A DNA stretch of 55,150 nt. Source: Alcanivorax sp. GTDB lineage: Bacteria > Pseudomonadota > Gammaproteobacteria > Pseudomonadales > Alcanivoracaceae. Numbering within the stretch: the stretch's first letter is position 1; every line of letters begins with the position of its first letter. The notes beneath the pieces were generated by a model. It had not been told where the DNA came from. It searched no databases and saw nothing but the letters and a program-made list of their open reading frames with translations. Shown one piece after another: positions 24,360 to 34,893 of this stretch. The translations under genes and the position numbers were made by a program. The stretch is from positions 1 through 55,150 of the forward strand of contig NZ_PBSH01000009.1 of the NCBI RefSeq assembly GCF_002726155.1. The letters run 5' to 3'.

Positions 24360-25697
24360 CTACTTCTTCTTCGCTTTTTCGAATACAGCGATGGACTCAA
24401 CGTGGGTGGTGTGAGGGAACATGTCCATGACACCGGCCGCTTTAAGACGGTAGCCCAGCGCCATCAGTTCCCCGGCATCACGGGCCAATGTGGCCGGGTT
24501 GCATGACACATAAACAATCTTCGATGCACCAAGCCGGGGCATCAGTTTCACCATCTCCAATGCCCCGGTACGCGGCGGGTCAATCAAGATACGATCATAC
24601 GCCTGTCTGGCCCAGGCCTGCCCGCTAATGTCCTGACTCAAATCCCAGGCATGAAACTCCAGGTTTTCCAGGCCGTTGCGCCGGGCGTTCTCGTAACCAC
24701 GCTCCACCATGGCCTGACTGACTTCCACACCGACCACCTTGCCGGCCCGCTTGGCGGCAGGAATGGTGAAATTCCCCAGACCGCAGAACAGATCCAGCAC
24801 CGTGTGTTCTGGGGAGATATCCAGCAAGTCCAGTGCCAAAGGCACCATCTTGCGGTTTATGTCTGCATTCACCTGGGTGAAATCGGTGGGATGGAAAGCC
24901 AGCTCTACCCCGGCAGACGGGTGTTTATAGTACAGGCGCTGTTCGCCGCCTTCCGGCCAGATGCGATGCACGGTACTTTCGTTACCCGGTTGCAGATAGC
25001 AGTGCCAGCCCAGATTCTGGCAAAACCCCACCAGAGCCTGTTGATCTGCCTCAGGCAATGGGTCCAGGTGGCGAATAATCAGGGCCACATCGTCATCACC
25101 GGCCGCCAGTTCAATCTGCGGGATCCGGCTGCGACTTTCCAGGCCGTGCATCAGCGTGCGCAGCTCAGAGAGGCGATGCCCCACGTCCGGAATCAACACC
25201 TCACAGGTACGCAGCTGAGCAATGAAACTGTTGCGTTTTTCCCGGAAGCCCACCAGCGTTTCGCCTTTGGCTTCCACGTACTTCACGCCCAGGCGGGCCT
25301 TGCTGCGGTATCCCGTCACTGGCCCGGTCAACGGTGCCAGCCATTCTTCCGGTTCCAGACCACCAAAATGTTGCAGCTGCTCACGCAATACCGCTTCCTT
25401 GCGCGCTACCTGCACCTCCGGGCTCATATGCTGCAGGCTGCAGCCTCCGCACAGGGTGCTGTGCTCGCAAGGCGGGGTGACCCGGTCTGGGGATGCGGTG
25501 ACGATTTCCACGGCTTTGCCTTCATCGAACTTGCGGCGCATGTAGGTGAATTTGAACATCACCTCTTCACCGGGAAGCGCATTATCAATAAAGGTGGTCT
25601 TGCCATCGCGGCGGGCGATGCCCCGGCCATCATGGCTCAGGGTTTCAATGCTGGCGGGCTCCGGGGTTTCCGGTAACTGCTTGCGACGTCGTGCCAT
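24360..25697 (-). CDS. rlmD: 23S rRNA (uracil1939-C5)-methyltransferase RlmD
   Basis: A 445-residue RNA methyltransferase. An N-terminal TRAM domain (ETLSHDGRGIARRDGKTTFIDNALPGEEVMFKFTY) is followed by a [4Fe-4S] cluster region (PPCEHSTLCGGCSLQHM), the SAM-binding motif VLDLFCGLGNFTIPAA, the DPPRTG motif and the catalytic Cys in IVYVSCNPATLARD. It makes m5U at position 1939 of 23S rRNA (family knowledge). Start at 25697 gives MARRRKQLPET; a TTG four codons earlier is possible. It sits between cysM/exonuclease genes and relA, as in Pseudomonas. Confidence 0.95.
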   Translation of the reverse strand: MARRRKQLPETPEPASIETLSHDGRGIARRDGKTTFIDNALPGEEVMFKFTYMRRKFDEGKAVEIVTASPDRVTPPCEHSTLCGGCSLQHMSPEVQVARKEAVLREQLQHFGGLEPEEWLAPLTGPVTGYRSKARLGVKYVEAKGETLVGFREKRNSFIAQLRTCEVLIPDVGHRLSELRTLMHGLESRSRIPQIELAAGDDDVALIIRHLDPLPEADQQALVGFCQNLGWHCYLQPGNESTVHRIWPEGGEQRLYYKHPSAGVELAFHPTDFTQVNADINRKMVPLALDLLDISPEHTVLDLFCGLGNFTIPAAKRAGKVVGVEVSQAMVERGYENARRNGLENLEFHAWDLSQDISGQAWARQAYDRILIDPPRTGALEMVKLMPRLGASKIVYVSCNPATLARDAGELMALGYRLKAAGVMDMFPHTTHVESIAVFEKAKKK

Positions 25698-25822
25698 GGA
25701 GAATCTCAATGCTCAGGGGATCAATCTGGGGATAGGCAGCCATGCGCTGGCTGCCAATGTGGTGCGGATTGTAGCGTTTCAGGCCGCTGACGTCAGATTT
25801 GTGACGCCTTTGCGGCATCCAC

Positions 25823-26605
25823 TCAGCTCGCCGATGCTTTCTGCCAGGTGTCCAGGAACGCCAGGAAGTGCGGATGGCCTTCCTGTTTCAGGTAATCCTG
25901 TAGCAGCGTCAGCTCCTGATCATAGCCAGTCGCATCCAGCTCACCGCGCATCAGCTGAAAACGCAGGTAGACCAGCCAGGTATTAAGCACATCGGTTTCG
26001 CAGTAGTCCCGAATCCCCTTGAGATCGCCGTCCTGGAAAGCATCAAAGACCTTGCCGCCGCTCATGCCCATCTTGCCGGGAAAGCCCAGCAGCGTGGCGA
26101 TCTGGTCCAGCGGCGCATTGGCGCGACCGTTATACATGGCCAGCACGTCCATCAGGTCCAGGTGACGCTGATGGTAACGGCTCAGGTAGTTGTTCCATTT
26201 GAAGCTGGTGTCTTCGTTGCCGGTTTCCCAATAACGGTGAGCGGCAACGCCATGCTTGAGCGCGCGATAGTGCAGTACTGGCAGGTCGAAACCGCCGCCG
26301 TTCCAGCTCACCAGGTTGGGTGTAAAACGGTCTATGCCATCGTAGAAGCGCTCGATCAGCTCCTTCTCCGTGCTGTTCTCATCGCCCAGGGACCACACCT
26401 TCACACCTTGCGCAGAGCGCAATACCACGGAAATGGCCACGATACGGTGCAGGTGCAGGCGCAGGAATTCGGTGCCATTTTCCTGTCGACGCAGGTTGAG
26501 CAAGGCACTGGCAGTGTCCTTGTCGCTCAGGCCGTCCAGATCATAGATACGGCGCCCGCCGTCCAGGTCTGGAATGGTTTCGATGTCGAATACCAGTACG
26601 TTCAT
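25823..26605 (-). CDS. PolB-like 3'-5' exonuclease (DEDDy type)
   Basis: A 260-residue protein with the DnaQ-like exonuclease fold: VFDIETIPD (Asp6/Glu8, Exo I), SWNGGGFDLPVL (Exo II Asp) and YCETDVLNT (Exo III, Tyr/Asp). It matches the family of predicted exonucleases related to the proofreading domain of DNA polymerase B, found as a stand-alone protein next to cysM in many gammaproteobacteria. Substrate and role are not established. Its start overlaps the cysM stop by 4 bases, showing co-translation with cysM. About 120 bases without features separate it from rlmD. Confidence 0.85.
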   Translation of the reverse strand: MNVLVFDIETIPDLDGGRRIYDLDGLSDKDTASALLNLRRQENGTEFLRLHLHRIVAISVVLRSAQGVKVWSLGDENSTEKELIERFYDGIDRFTPNLVSWNGGGFDLPVLHYRALKHGVAAHRYWETGNEDTSFKWNNYLSRYHQRHLDLMDVLAMYNGRANAPLDQIATLLGFPGKMGMSGGKVFDAFQDGDLKGIRDYCETDVLNTWLVYLRFQLMRGELDATGYDQELTLLQDYLKQEGHPHFLAFLDTWQKASAS

Positions 26606-27516
26606 CCCTGAGACTCTCCTTGTTGAGCTTGCTGAAACACACCGGTAGACAGATAGCGGTCGCCCCGGTCGCAGATAATCGCCACGATCACGGCATTTTC
26701 CAGCTCTTCGCTCAACCGTAGCGCCCCAGCCACCGCCCCGCCGGACGACACGCCGCAGCTGATGCCTTCCTCACGGGCCAACCTGCGCATGGTGCGCTCG
26801 GCCAGGTCCTGATCCATGTCCATGACACGGTCGACTCGGGAATCATCGTAGATGGAGGGCAGGTATGCCTTCGGCCAGCGGCGAATGCCGGGAATGGAGG
26901 CGCCGTCGGTGGGTTGCAGGCCAACAATCTGCACTGCCGGATTCTGCTCCTTCAGATACATGCTGCACCCCATTATGGTACCGGTGGTGCCCATGGAGCT
27001 GACGAAATGGGTAATGCCGCCATCCGTATCGCGCCAGATTTCCGGGCCAGTACTTTCATAATGGGCCAGCGGATTATCCGGGTTGGCGAACTGATCCAGC
27101 ACTGTGCCCTCCCCACGAGCTTGCATGGCCTGGGCCAGGTCGCGGGCACCTTCCATGCCCTCTTCCTTGCTCACAGAAATCAGCTCGGCGCCATAAGCGG
27201 CCATGGCATCACGGCGCTCCTGACTCTGGTTCGCGGGCATGATCAGCTTCATGCGGTAACCGCGCATGGCAGCGGCCATGGCCAGCGCGATACCCGTGTT
27301 GCCACTAGTGGCTTCAATCAGGGTATCACCGGGCTGTATCTGCCCGCGCTGTTCGGCCTTGAGGATCATGTTCAATGCCGGGCGATCTTTTACCGAGCCG
27401 GCCGGGTTATTGCCCTCCAGCTTGACCAGAATGATATTGCTGGTCGCGCCAGGCATACGCTGCAGACGCACAAGAGGGGTATTGCCCACGGTCTGTTCAA
27501 TGGTTTTATGATTCAT
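26602..27516 (-). CDS. cysM: Cysteine synthase B
   Basis: A 304-residue PLP enzyme that makes cysteine from O-acetylserine and sulfide, or S-sulfocysteine from thiosulfate. Lys43 in NNPAGSVKDRPAL binds the cofactor, EATSGNTGIALA is the substrate loop, and SSMGTTGTIMG binds the phosphate. EGISCGVSSGGAVAG and the IICDRGDRYLSTGVF end mark the CysM rather than CysK type. It is divergent from the sensor kinase gene and heads the run cysM-exonuclease-rlmD-relA-mazG. Confidence 0.95.
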   Translation of the reverse strand: MNHKTIEQTVGNTPLVRLQRMPGATSNIILVKLEGNNPAGSVKDRPALNMILKAEQRGQIQPGDTLIEATSGNTGIALAMAAAMRGYRMKLIMPANQSQERRDAMAAYGAELISVSKEEGMEGARDLAQAMQARGEGTVLDQFANPDNPLAHYESTGPEIWRDTDGGITHFVSSMGTTGTIMGCSMYLKEQNPAVQIVGLQPTDGASIPGIRRWPKAYLPSIYDDSRVDRVMDMDQDLAERTMRRLAREEGISCGVSSGGAVAGALRLSEELENAVIVAIICDRGDRYLSTGVFQQAQQGESQG

Positions 27517-27540
27517 GGCGCGTATTGTACCTAAAAAGCC

Positions 27541-27601
27541 GCTTCATGCTGCACGCTTCACGCAACAACACGGTTGCGTGCGACGTGCTGCATGTTGCTA
27601 T
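27541..27601. repeat. Heptad-period inverted repeat, CACGC type (cysM-kinase gap)
   Basis: Left arm units GCTTCAT, GCTGCAC (27541-27554) and two more to 27568; right arm units CGACGTG, CTGCATG (27581-27594) are the reverse-complement type. The arms are almost contiguous. It lies in the divergent promoter region of cysM and the kinase gene. Confidence 0.65.
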
Positions 27602-27643
27602 CCTTCAGGCATAATGGGCAAAAATAACAGCAATCGGGGATTC

Positions 27644-30370
<2,727 letters not shown>

Positions 30371-30377
30371 AAGTCGC

Positions 30378-31112
30378 CTAGATTTGGTCGAGCAAGGCCC
30401 GCATGCTGCGAACAGCTTCATCCAGACCGGTGATCGCAGCCCGGGCAATAATGCTGTGGCCAATATTCAGCTCGTTGATGCCCGGGATTTCCGCAATCGG
30501 CAAAGTATTGTGGTAATGCAGCCCATGGCCAGCATTGACCACCAACCCCTGCTCCAGTGCCAACGCCACGCCAGCACGAATGCGCGCCAACTCCTTCTGC
30601 TGTTCGTCCACCGTGTCTGCGTCGGCGTATCCACCGGTATGAATTTCGATTGCCGGAGCGCCACATTCACGGGCAGCCACAATCTGCGCTTTATCCGCAT
30701 CAATAAACAGCGACACTTCGATGCCCGCTTGCCCTAGCCGCTGACAGCACTGAGCAATCCAAGCCTTGTTGCCCGCCACATCCAGGCCACCTTCGGTGGT
30801 CAGCTCCTCACGTTTTTCCGGTACCAGGCAGCAATGCGGTGGTTTAATTCGACAGGCAATGCCTACCATCTCTTCAGTGGCTGCCATTTCCAGATTCATG
30901 CGGGTTTGCAGCGTCTGCGCCAGCAGTTCCACATCCCGGTCATTGATATGCCGACGGTCTTCGCGCAGGTGCACGGTAATGCCATCCGCACCGGCCTGCT
31001 CCGCGACCAGCGCGGCCTGTACCGGCTCGGGGTAGCGGGTGCCACGGGCCTGGCGAAGAGTGGCGATATGATCAATGTTGACGCCCAGAAGGACGCGGGA
31101 AGAATTCGACAT
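30378..31112 (-). CDS. pdxJ: Pyridoxine 5'-phosphate synthase PdxJ
   Basis: A 244-residue TIM-barrel enzyme that closes the pyridoxine ring from 1-deoxyxylulose 5-phosphate and an amino-ketone. [27 protein letters not shown] at the start, [20 protein letters not shown] and [40 protein letters not shown] are diagnostic. Catalytic Glu and His residues lie in these blocks. The ATG at 31112 ([10 protein letters not shown]) is preferred; a TTG two codons earlier overlaps the repeat arm upstream. The ribosome site is weak. It is last in lepA-lepB-rnc-era-recO-pdxJ, as in E. coli, but separated from recO by a repeat element. Confidence 0.95.
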   Translation of the reverse strand: MSNSSRVLLGVNIDHIATLRQARGTRYPEPVQAALVAEQAGADGITVHLREDRRHINDRDVELLAQTLQTRMNLEMAATEEMVGIACRIKPPHCCLVPEKREELTTEGGLDVAGNKAWIAQCCQRLGQAGIEVSLFIDADKAQIVAARECGAPAIEIHTGGYADADTVDEQQKELARIRAGVALALEQGLVVNAGHGLHYHNTLPIAEIPGINELNIGHSIIARAAITGLDEAVRSMRALLDQI

Positions 31113-31125
31113 GTTCAAAACCCGG

Positions 31126-31271
31126 TTGAAAGTTCAAAGTTCAAAGTTGAAAACCCCGACCAACAGGAACCAACAGCGCCGTGTTTCGCTGCCGCAGGCA
31201 ATTCCCCGGTATGGCAATGCCGTATCTGTCAGCCTGCCTCGCGCTTTCAACTTTGAACTTTAAACTTGTAA
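31126..31271. repeat. Heptad-period inverted repeat, CAAAGTT type (pdxJ-recO gap)
   Basis: Left arm: four units in phase, TTGAAAG (31126-31132), TTCAAAG (31133-31139) and on to 31153. Right arm: CTTTCAA (31244-31250), CTTTGAA (31251-31257) and on to 31271. The arms are reverse complements and enclose a ~90-base core. The left arm lies 14 bases before pdxJ; the right ends 2 bases before the recO stop. Confidence 0.75.
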
Positions 31272-31272
31272 C

Positions 31273-31950
31273 TCATTTCTCCCGAAACAGCTCCCGGCTT
31301 TTCAATGGCCGGTTGCCCAGATGCGGCGCCAATAAATGTCGACATAGACTCAATGCTGCCCTGCGCGAAGCGGGATGCCAATCACCCTGGGCAATGGCCA
31401 GCAAGTCTGCGCCAGCATAACCGGCCCCGGTTTCTGTCTTCGCCAAACCTTGCTCAGGATTTAACTGGTATAACGCCTCGGGATCCAGCCCGTGCCCATT
31501 AACATCCTGATCCAGAGCAATGCCGTAACCGATTTGCTCCAGCACCGCCAATTCGAATTGCCGCAGCGTGATGTCGAACGGTGTCGACGTCTGCAAGTCG
31601 GACAGAGCCTGTTCGTATAAAGGCCAAACCGACGGATTCGGATCGTCCCGGTGCAGCAGTCGCGTCAGTAGTTCGTTCAGGTAAAACCCGCAGTACAACG
31701 CCTTGCCGGTCAGCATAAGGCGATTGCCGCGCGGCTCGCACGCGCGCAGGGAATACATCTCGCCGGAGGGCTTTAACTCTACCCACAGGGGCGTAAACGG
31801 TGCCAGCAACGGGTCTTTGCGGCCACCGCGCACCACCGCACCAATGCGGCCTAGCGCGGGAAGAAACAGGTCTACCGTCAGGCTGGTATTACGAAAAGGC
31901 CGCCGGTGAATCAGCCAGGCGGCTTGCAGTGACGTCTCAGCGCGGCTCAT
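31273..31950 (-). CDS. recO: DNA repair protein RecO
   Basis: A 225-residue protein of the RecFOR pathway that loads RecA at gaps. The N-terminal OB fold is visible (QAAWLIHRRPFRNTSLTVDLFLPALGRIGAVVRGGRK), followed by the all-helical part (LTGKALYCGFYLNELLTRLLHRDDPNPSVWPLYEQAL, FELAVLEQIGYG). No zinc-finger Cys set is present, as is usual for gammaproteobacteria. The start at 31950 (MSRAETSL) overlaps the era end by 14 bases; the frame continues upstream inside era, but those residues do not resemble RecO. Confidence 0.92.
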   Translation of the reverse strand: MSRAETSLQAAWLIHRRPFRNTSLTVDLFLPALGRIGAVVRGGRKDPLLAPFTPLWVELKPSGEMYSLRACEPRGNRLMLTGKALYCGFYLNELLTRLLHRDDPNPSVWPLYEQALSDLQTSTPFDITLRQFELAVLEQIGYGIALDQDVNGHGLDPEALYQLNPEQGLAKTETGAGYAGADLLAIAQGDWHPASRRAALSLCRHLLAPHLGNRPLKSRELFREK

Positions 31951-32869
31951 CGTAGCCGAGCGAGCGCAGCGCACGGGCGTCATCGGACCACCCCGCCTTG
32001 ATCTTCACCCACAGGTTGAGCATCACCTTGCGCTCGATCAGGCGTTCAATATCTTCACGGGCCTGAATGCCGATCTGCTTGATGCGCTCGCCCTTGTCAC
32101 CAATAAGGATTTTTTTCTGGCCGCGGCGCTCCACCAGAATGGCGGCGGAAATTTCGGTGACGCGGGGGCCATCTTCCCACATCTCCACTTCCACACTCAC
32201 CTGATGGGGTACTTCCTGCCCGAGCTGACGAACCACTTTTTCGCGAATGATTTCCGCTACCATAAAACGCAAGCTGCGGTCAGTAAGCTGATCTTCCTCG
32301 TACCAGAACTCACCTTCCGGCAAACGCTGAACCAGTGCTTTTTCAAGCTCCACCAGGTTTTGTTCGCGCAATGCAGAGACTGGAATCACCGCATCGAAGG
32401 GGTAACGTTCACTCAAAGTCTGGATATGCGGCAACAAGGCTGCCTTGTCATCCACGTTATCGACCTTGTTAATGATCAACAGTACCGGCACCTGATCCTT
32501 TTCCGGCAACAGGGACAGCACGTGCTCGTCCGCCGGCGTCCACTTCATGGCATCCACCATCATGCAGATCACGTCCACACCGAACAGGGTGGACACTGCG
32601 GCTTCATTCATGGCGCGGTTCAGCGCCTTTTCCTGACCGGTATGAATACCCGGCGTATCGGCAAAAATAATCTGATAGTTGTCCCGGCTGAGAATTCCGT
32701 GGATGCGGTGACGGGTGGTCTGCGGCTTGCGTGAAGTAATGCTGACTTTCTGGCCGATCAAGTGGTTCATCAACGTGGATTTGCCCACGTTGGGACGCCC
32801 GACGATGGACACCATGCCGCAACGGGTCGCGTGGGAGTCATCGGGTTGGGACGTTGGGATATCAGTCAT
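31937..32869 (-). CDS. era: GTPase Era
   Basis: A 310-residue essential GTPase of 30S ribosome assembly. G1 GRPNVGKSTLMNHL, G2/switch PQTTRHRIHG, G3 DTPGIH, G4 NKVD and G5 SAL are all present, and the C-terminal KH domain appears in REKVVRQLGQEVPHQVSVEVE and KILIGDKGERIKQIGIQAREDIERL. Start at 32869 overlaps the end of rnc by 8 bases and has GGAG 8 bases upstream. The longer open frame into rnc is an artefact of overlap. Co-translation of rnc and era is conserved in many bacteria. Confidence 0.96.
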   Translation of the reverse strand: MTDIPTSQPDDSHATRCGMVSIVGRPNVGKSTLMNHLIGQKVSITSRKPQTTRHRIHGILSRDNYQIIFADTPGIHTGQEKALNRAMNEAAVSTLFGVDVICMMVDAMKWTPADEHVLSLLPEKDQVPVLLIINKVDNVDDKAALLPHIQTLSERYPFDAVIPVSALREQNLVELEKALVQRLPEGEFWYEEDQLTDRSLRFMVAEIIREKVVRQLGQEVPHQVSVEVEMWEDGPRVTEISAAILVERRGQKKILIGDKGERIKQIGIQAREDIERLIERKVMLNLWVKIKAGWSDDARALRSLGYDEPR

Positions 32870-33548
32870 ACTGTTGCTCCAGCCATTCAAGCGCCAGGCT
32901 TGCGGCCTCCTGCTCGGCCTTGCGGCGGCTCGCGCCCTGGGCGATAAATATCTGCTGCACCTGATCCAGTGAGCACTGCACATCGAAGGTCTGTTTCGGG
33001 GCCAGCCCTTCCACTTGGGTCACTTCATAGGTCGGCAATTCAAATTTGCGCGCCTGCAGCCATTCCTGCAAACGGGTTTTGGCATCTTTCTGGGCACTTT
33101 GCGGGGAAATGGCGTCAAGGCGTGGCGCAAACCAGCAAAGCACAACCTCACGGCAACGGGACTCACCACCATCCAGCAACATGGCACCAATAATCGACTC
33201 CAGCGCATCCGCAAGAATGGAATCACGGCGGAAGCCGCCGCTTTTCAACTCACCGCCACCCAGCACCAGGTATTCCCCCAGGCCCAGCTCCCGGGCTACC
33301 AGAGCCAGCGTTTGGCCACGCACCAAAGACGCCCGCATTCGGGTCAACTGACCTTCGGCTGCTTCCGGGAACTGTTCAAACAGGGCAACGGAAATAATTT
33401 GCCCGAGCTGGGCATCACCGAGAAACTCCAGGCGTTCGTAATTACGGTGGCGGCTGACACTACGGTGTGTCAGCGCCAACTCGAGAAGGGAAATATCCTG
33501 GAACTGATAGCCCAGGCGGGCCATCAGCCGGTTAAGGTCACCGTTCAC
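32862..33548 (-). CDS. rnc: Ribonuclease III
   Basis: A 228-residue double-strand RNA endonuclease for rRNA and mRNA processing. The signature ERLEFLGDAQLG (residues ~39-50) is the family ERLEFLGDA(V/S)L with catalytic Glu/Asp, and ADALESIIGAMLLDGG has the second metal-binding Asp/Glu pair. The C-terminal dsRNA-binding domain (DAKTRLQEWLQARKFELPTYEVTQVEG ... GASRRKAEQEAASLALEWLEQ) is complete. Gln in place of the usual Ser/Val after Ala-Asp in the signature is a minor variant. It overlaps the DUF4845 gene upstream by 4 bases and era downstream by 8. Confidence 0.95.
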   Translation of the reverse strand: MNGDLNRLMARLGYQFQDISLLELALTHRSVSRHRNYERLEFLGDAQLGQIISVALFEQFPEAAEGQLTRMRASLVRGQTLALVARELGLGEYLVLGGGELKSGGFRRDSILADALESIIGAMLLDGGESRCREVVLCWFAPRLDAISPQSAQKDAKTRLQEWLQARKFELPTYEVTQVEGLAPKQTFDVQCSLDQVQQIFIAQGASRRKAEQEAASLALEWLEQQYD

Positions 33549-33928
33549 TGGCGAACGTCTTTCTTGAACTCGTCTTTGAAGGTCATCACGATGCTCACGT
33601 TGTAGAACATCGGTTCGCGCACTTCATAGTCTGTGGACACGGTCAGCACGCCGGCTTCCTTGGCGATAGCCAGGTCATCGACACGAATTACATCGACCTG
33701 GTTAATGGTGAAACGCTTGTCTATCCCTGCGCGAATTTCACTTGGGGACATGAGTGCTGTTTTGCTGTCCTGCAGCACGGAGCGGATGGTTGTCGAAATC
33801 GTGTTGTGCTCCATATAGGCCGGAACCATACGGAATGCTGCCGTCCCCAGAATAGCCACAACGATCAGCACGACTGCCCAGCTGATCAGTGACATCCCAC
33901 GTTGCCGTGAGGGCGTTGTTGTCATCAT
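33545..33928 (-). CDS. DUF4845 single-pass membrane protein
   Basis: A 127-residue protein with an N-terminal basic stretch, one membrane helix (SLISWAVVLIVVAILGTAAFRMVPAY) and a small extracytoplasmic domain (FTINQVDVIRVDDLAIAKEAG ... VSTDYEVREPMFYNVSIVMTF). The start resembles a pilin-like helix, but no prepilin cleavage motif of the usual G-F-T-L-I-E form is present. DUF4845 proteins regularly sit between lepB and rnc; function is unknown. Start at 33928 was chosen for GGAGG about 9 bases upstream and a one-base gap from the lepB stop. Confidence 0.85.
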   Translation of the reverse strand: MMTTTPSRQRGMSLISWAVVLIVVAILGTAAFRMVPAYMEHNTISTTIRSVLQDSKTALMSPSEIRAGIDKRFTINQVDVIRVDDLAIAKEAGVLTVSTDYEVREPMFYNVSIVMTFKDEFKKDVRQ

Positions 33929-33929
33929 T

Positions 33930-34721
33930 TTAGTTTGCCTCCACCTTATCAATGGCGCCATTACGAGAAAAACTGGGCAGAGAGAAAACCGGTTTCCAGT
34001 GCATCCAGATCATGAACGCTTCCCCCACGACCAGCCCCTCAGGGACTATACCCCAGAATCGGCTATCGTTACTGTTATCACGGTTGTCGCCCATCACAAA
34101 GTAGGCATCTTCCGGCACCGTCCATTCCCCCTGGGTGCGTGCCTGCGGCACCTGACGCCCGGTATAGGGGTTGGTTTTGCCTTCCTGCCAAATCAGGTGA
34201 GTCGCGTCACCCAACTGCTCAACATATTGCTTGCGCCACACACCCGGGCCAGCCCATTCATTCACCAGATCCCGGTCAACGATTTCCCCGTTAACCGTCA
34301 GAACGTTATCCTTCACCTGAACCGTGTCACCGGGCAACCCCACCACACGCTTGATGAAGTTCTGCTTCCGGTTTTCCGGGTACTTGAACACCATCACATC
34401 ACCGCGTTCAGGCTCACCGGTTGCAATGATTTTGGTATTGGTTACGGGTAAACGCAGGCCATAGGCAAACTTGTTTACCAGAATAAAGTCATTCACCTTC
34501 AGCGTTGGCAGCATGGAGCCGGAGGGAATGGTAAACGGTTCAACAATAAATGAACGAATCACCAGCACCACGAAGAACACTGAAATCAGCGAGTTGGAGG
34601 TTTCCACTACACTGGCCACCGGGCCGCCCTTGCTCTTCAATTTCAGAGCCTTGTCGATCAGCCAGACGACAACGGTAATCGCCAGCGCCAGGGTCAACCA
34701 GAAACCGATATCAATATCCAA
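33930..34721 (-). CDS. lepB: Signal peptidase I
   Basis: A 263-residue inner-membrane protease that removes signal peptides from exported proteins. Two N-terminal membrane segments (~4-24 and ~44-60) precede the catalytic domain. Ser69 in IPSGSMLPTL and Lys124 in FIKRVVGLPGD form the Ser/Lys dyad. GDNRDNSNDSRFWG near 210 is box E of the family. The C-terminal part is complete. It follows lepA in transcription order after a 172-base gap filled by a repeat element, and is one base from the DUF4845 gene. Confidence 0.96.
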   Translation of the reverse strand: MDIDIGFWLTLALAITVVVWLIDKALKLKSKGGPVASVVETSNSLISVFFVVLVIRSFIVEPFTIPSGSMLPTLKVNDFILVNKFAYGLRLPVTNTKIIATGEPERGDVMVFKYPENRKQNFIKRVVGLPGDTVQVKDNVLTVNGEIVDRDLVNEWAGPGVWRKQYVEQLGDATHLIWQEGKTNPYTGRQVPQARTQGEWTVPEDAYFVMGDNRDNSNDSRFWGIVPEGLVVGEAFMIWMHWKPVFSLPSFSRNGAIDKVEAN

Positions 34722-34742
34722 CAGAAATCTCCATTAAAAGAC

Positions 34743-34887
34743 GCAACAAGCTGCACGCCCCACGCATCACATCAAAAGCAAAAACACCTAATGTGAAAAG
34801 TTAAGTGCCAGAACTCCAGATCCAATAAAAGCCCGAAAGGCAGAACCGCAGATTCTCGCGTGTTGCGTGATGCGTGCGGCCTGCTGC
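34743..34887. repeat. Heptad-period inverted repeat, CACGC type (lepA-lepB gap)
   Basis: Left arm units GCAACAA, GCTGCAC (34743-34756) and two more to 34770; right arm units GTGTTGC, GTGATGC (34860-34873) and two more to 34887. The reverse complement of the right arm repeats the left-arm unit types. The core is ~90 bases and AT-richer. The right arm ends 7 bases before the lepA stop. Confidence 0.75.
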
Positions 34888-34893
34888 GGCTCT

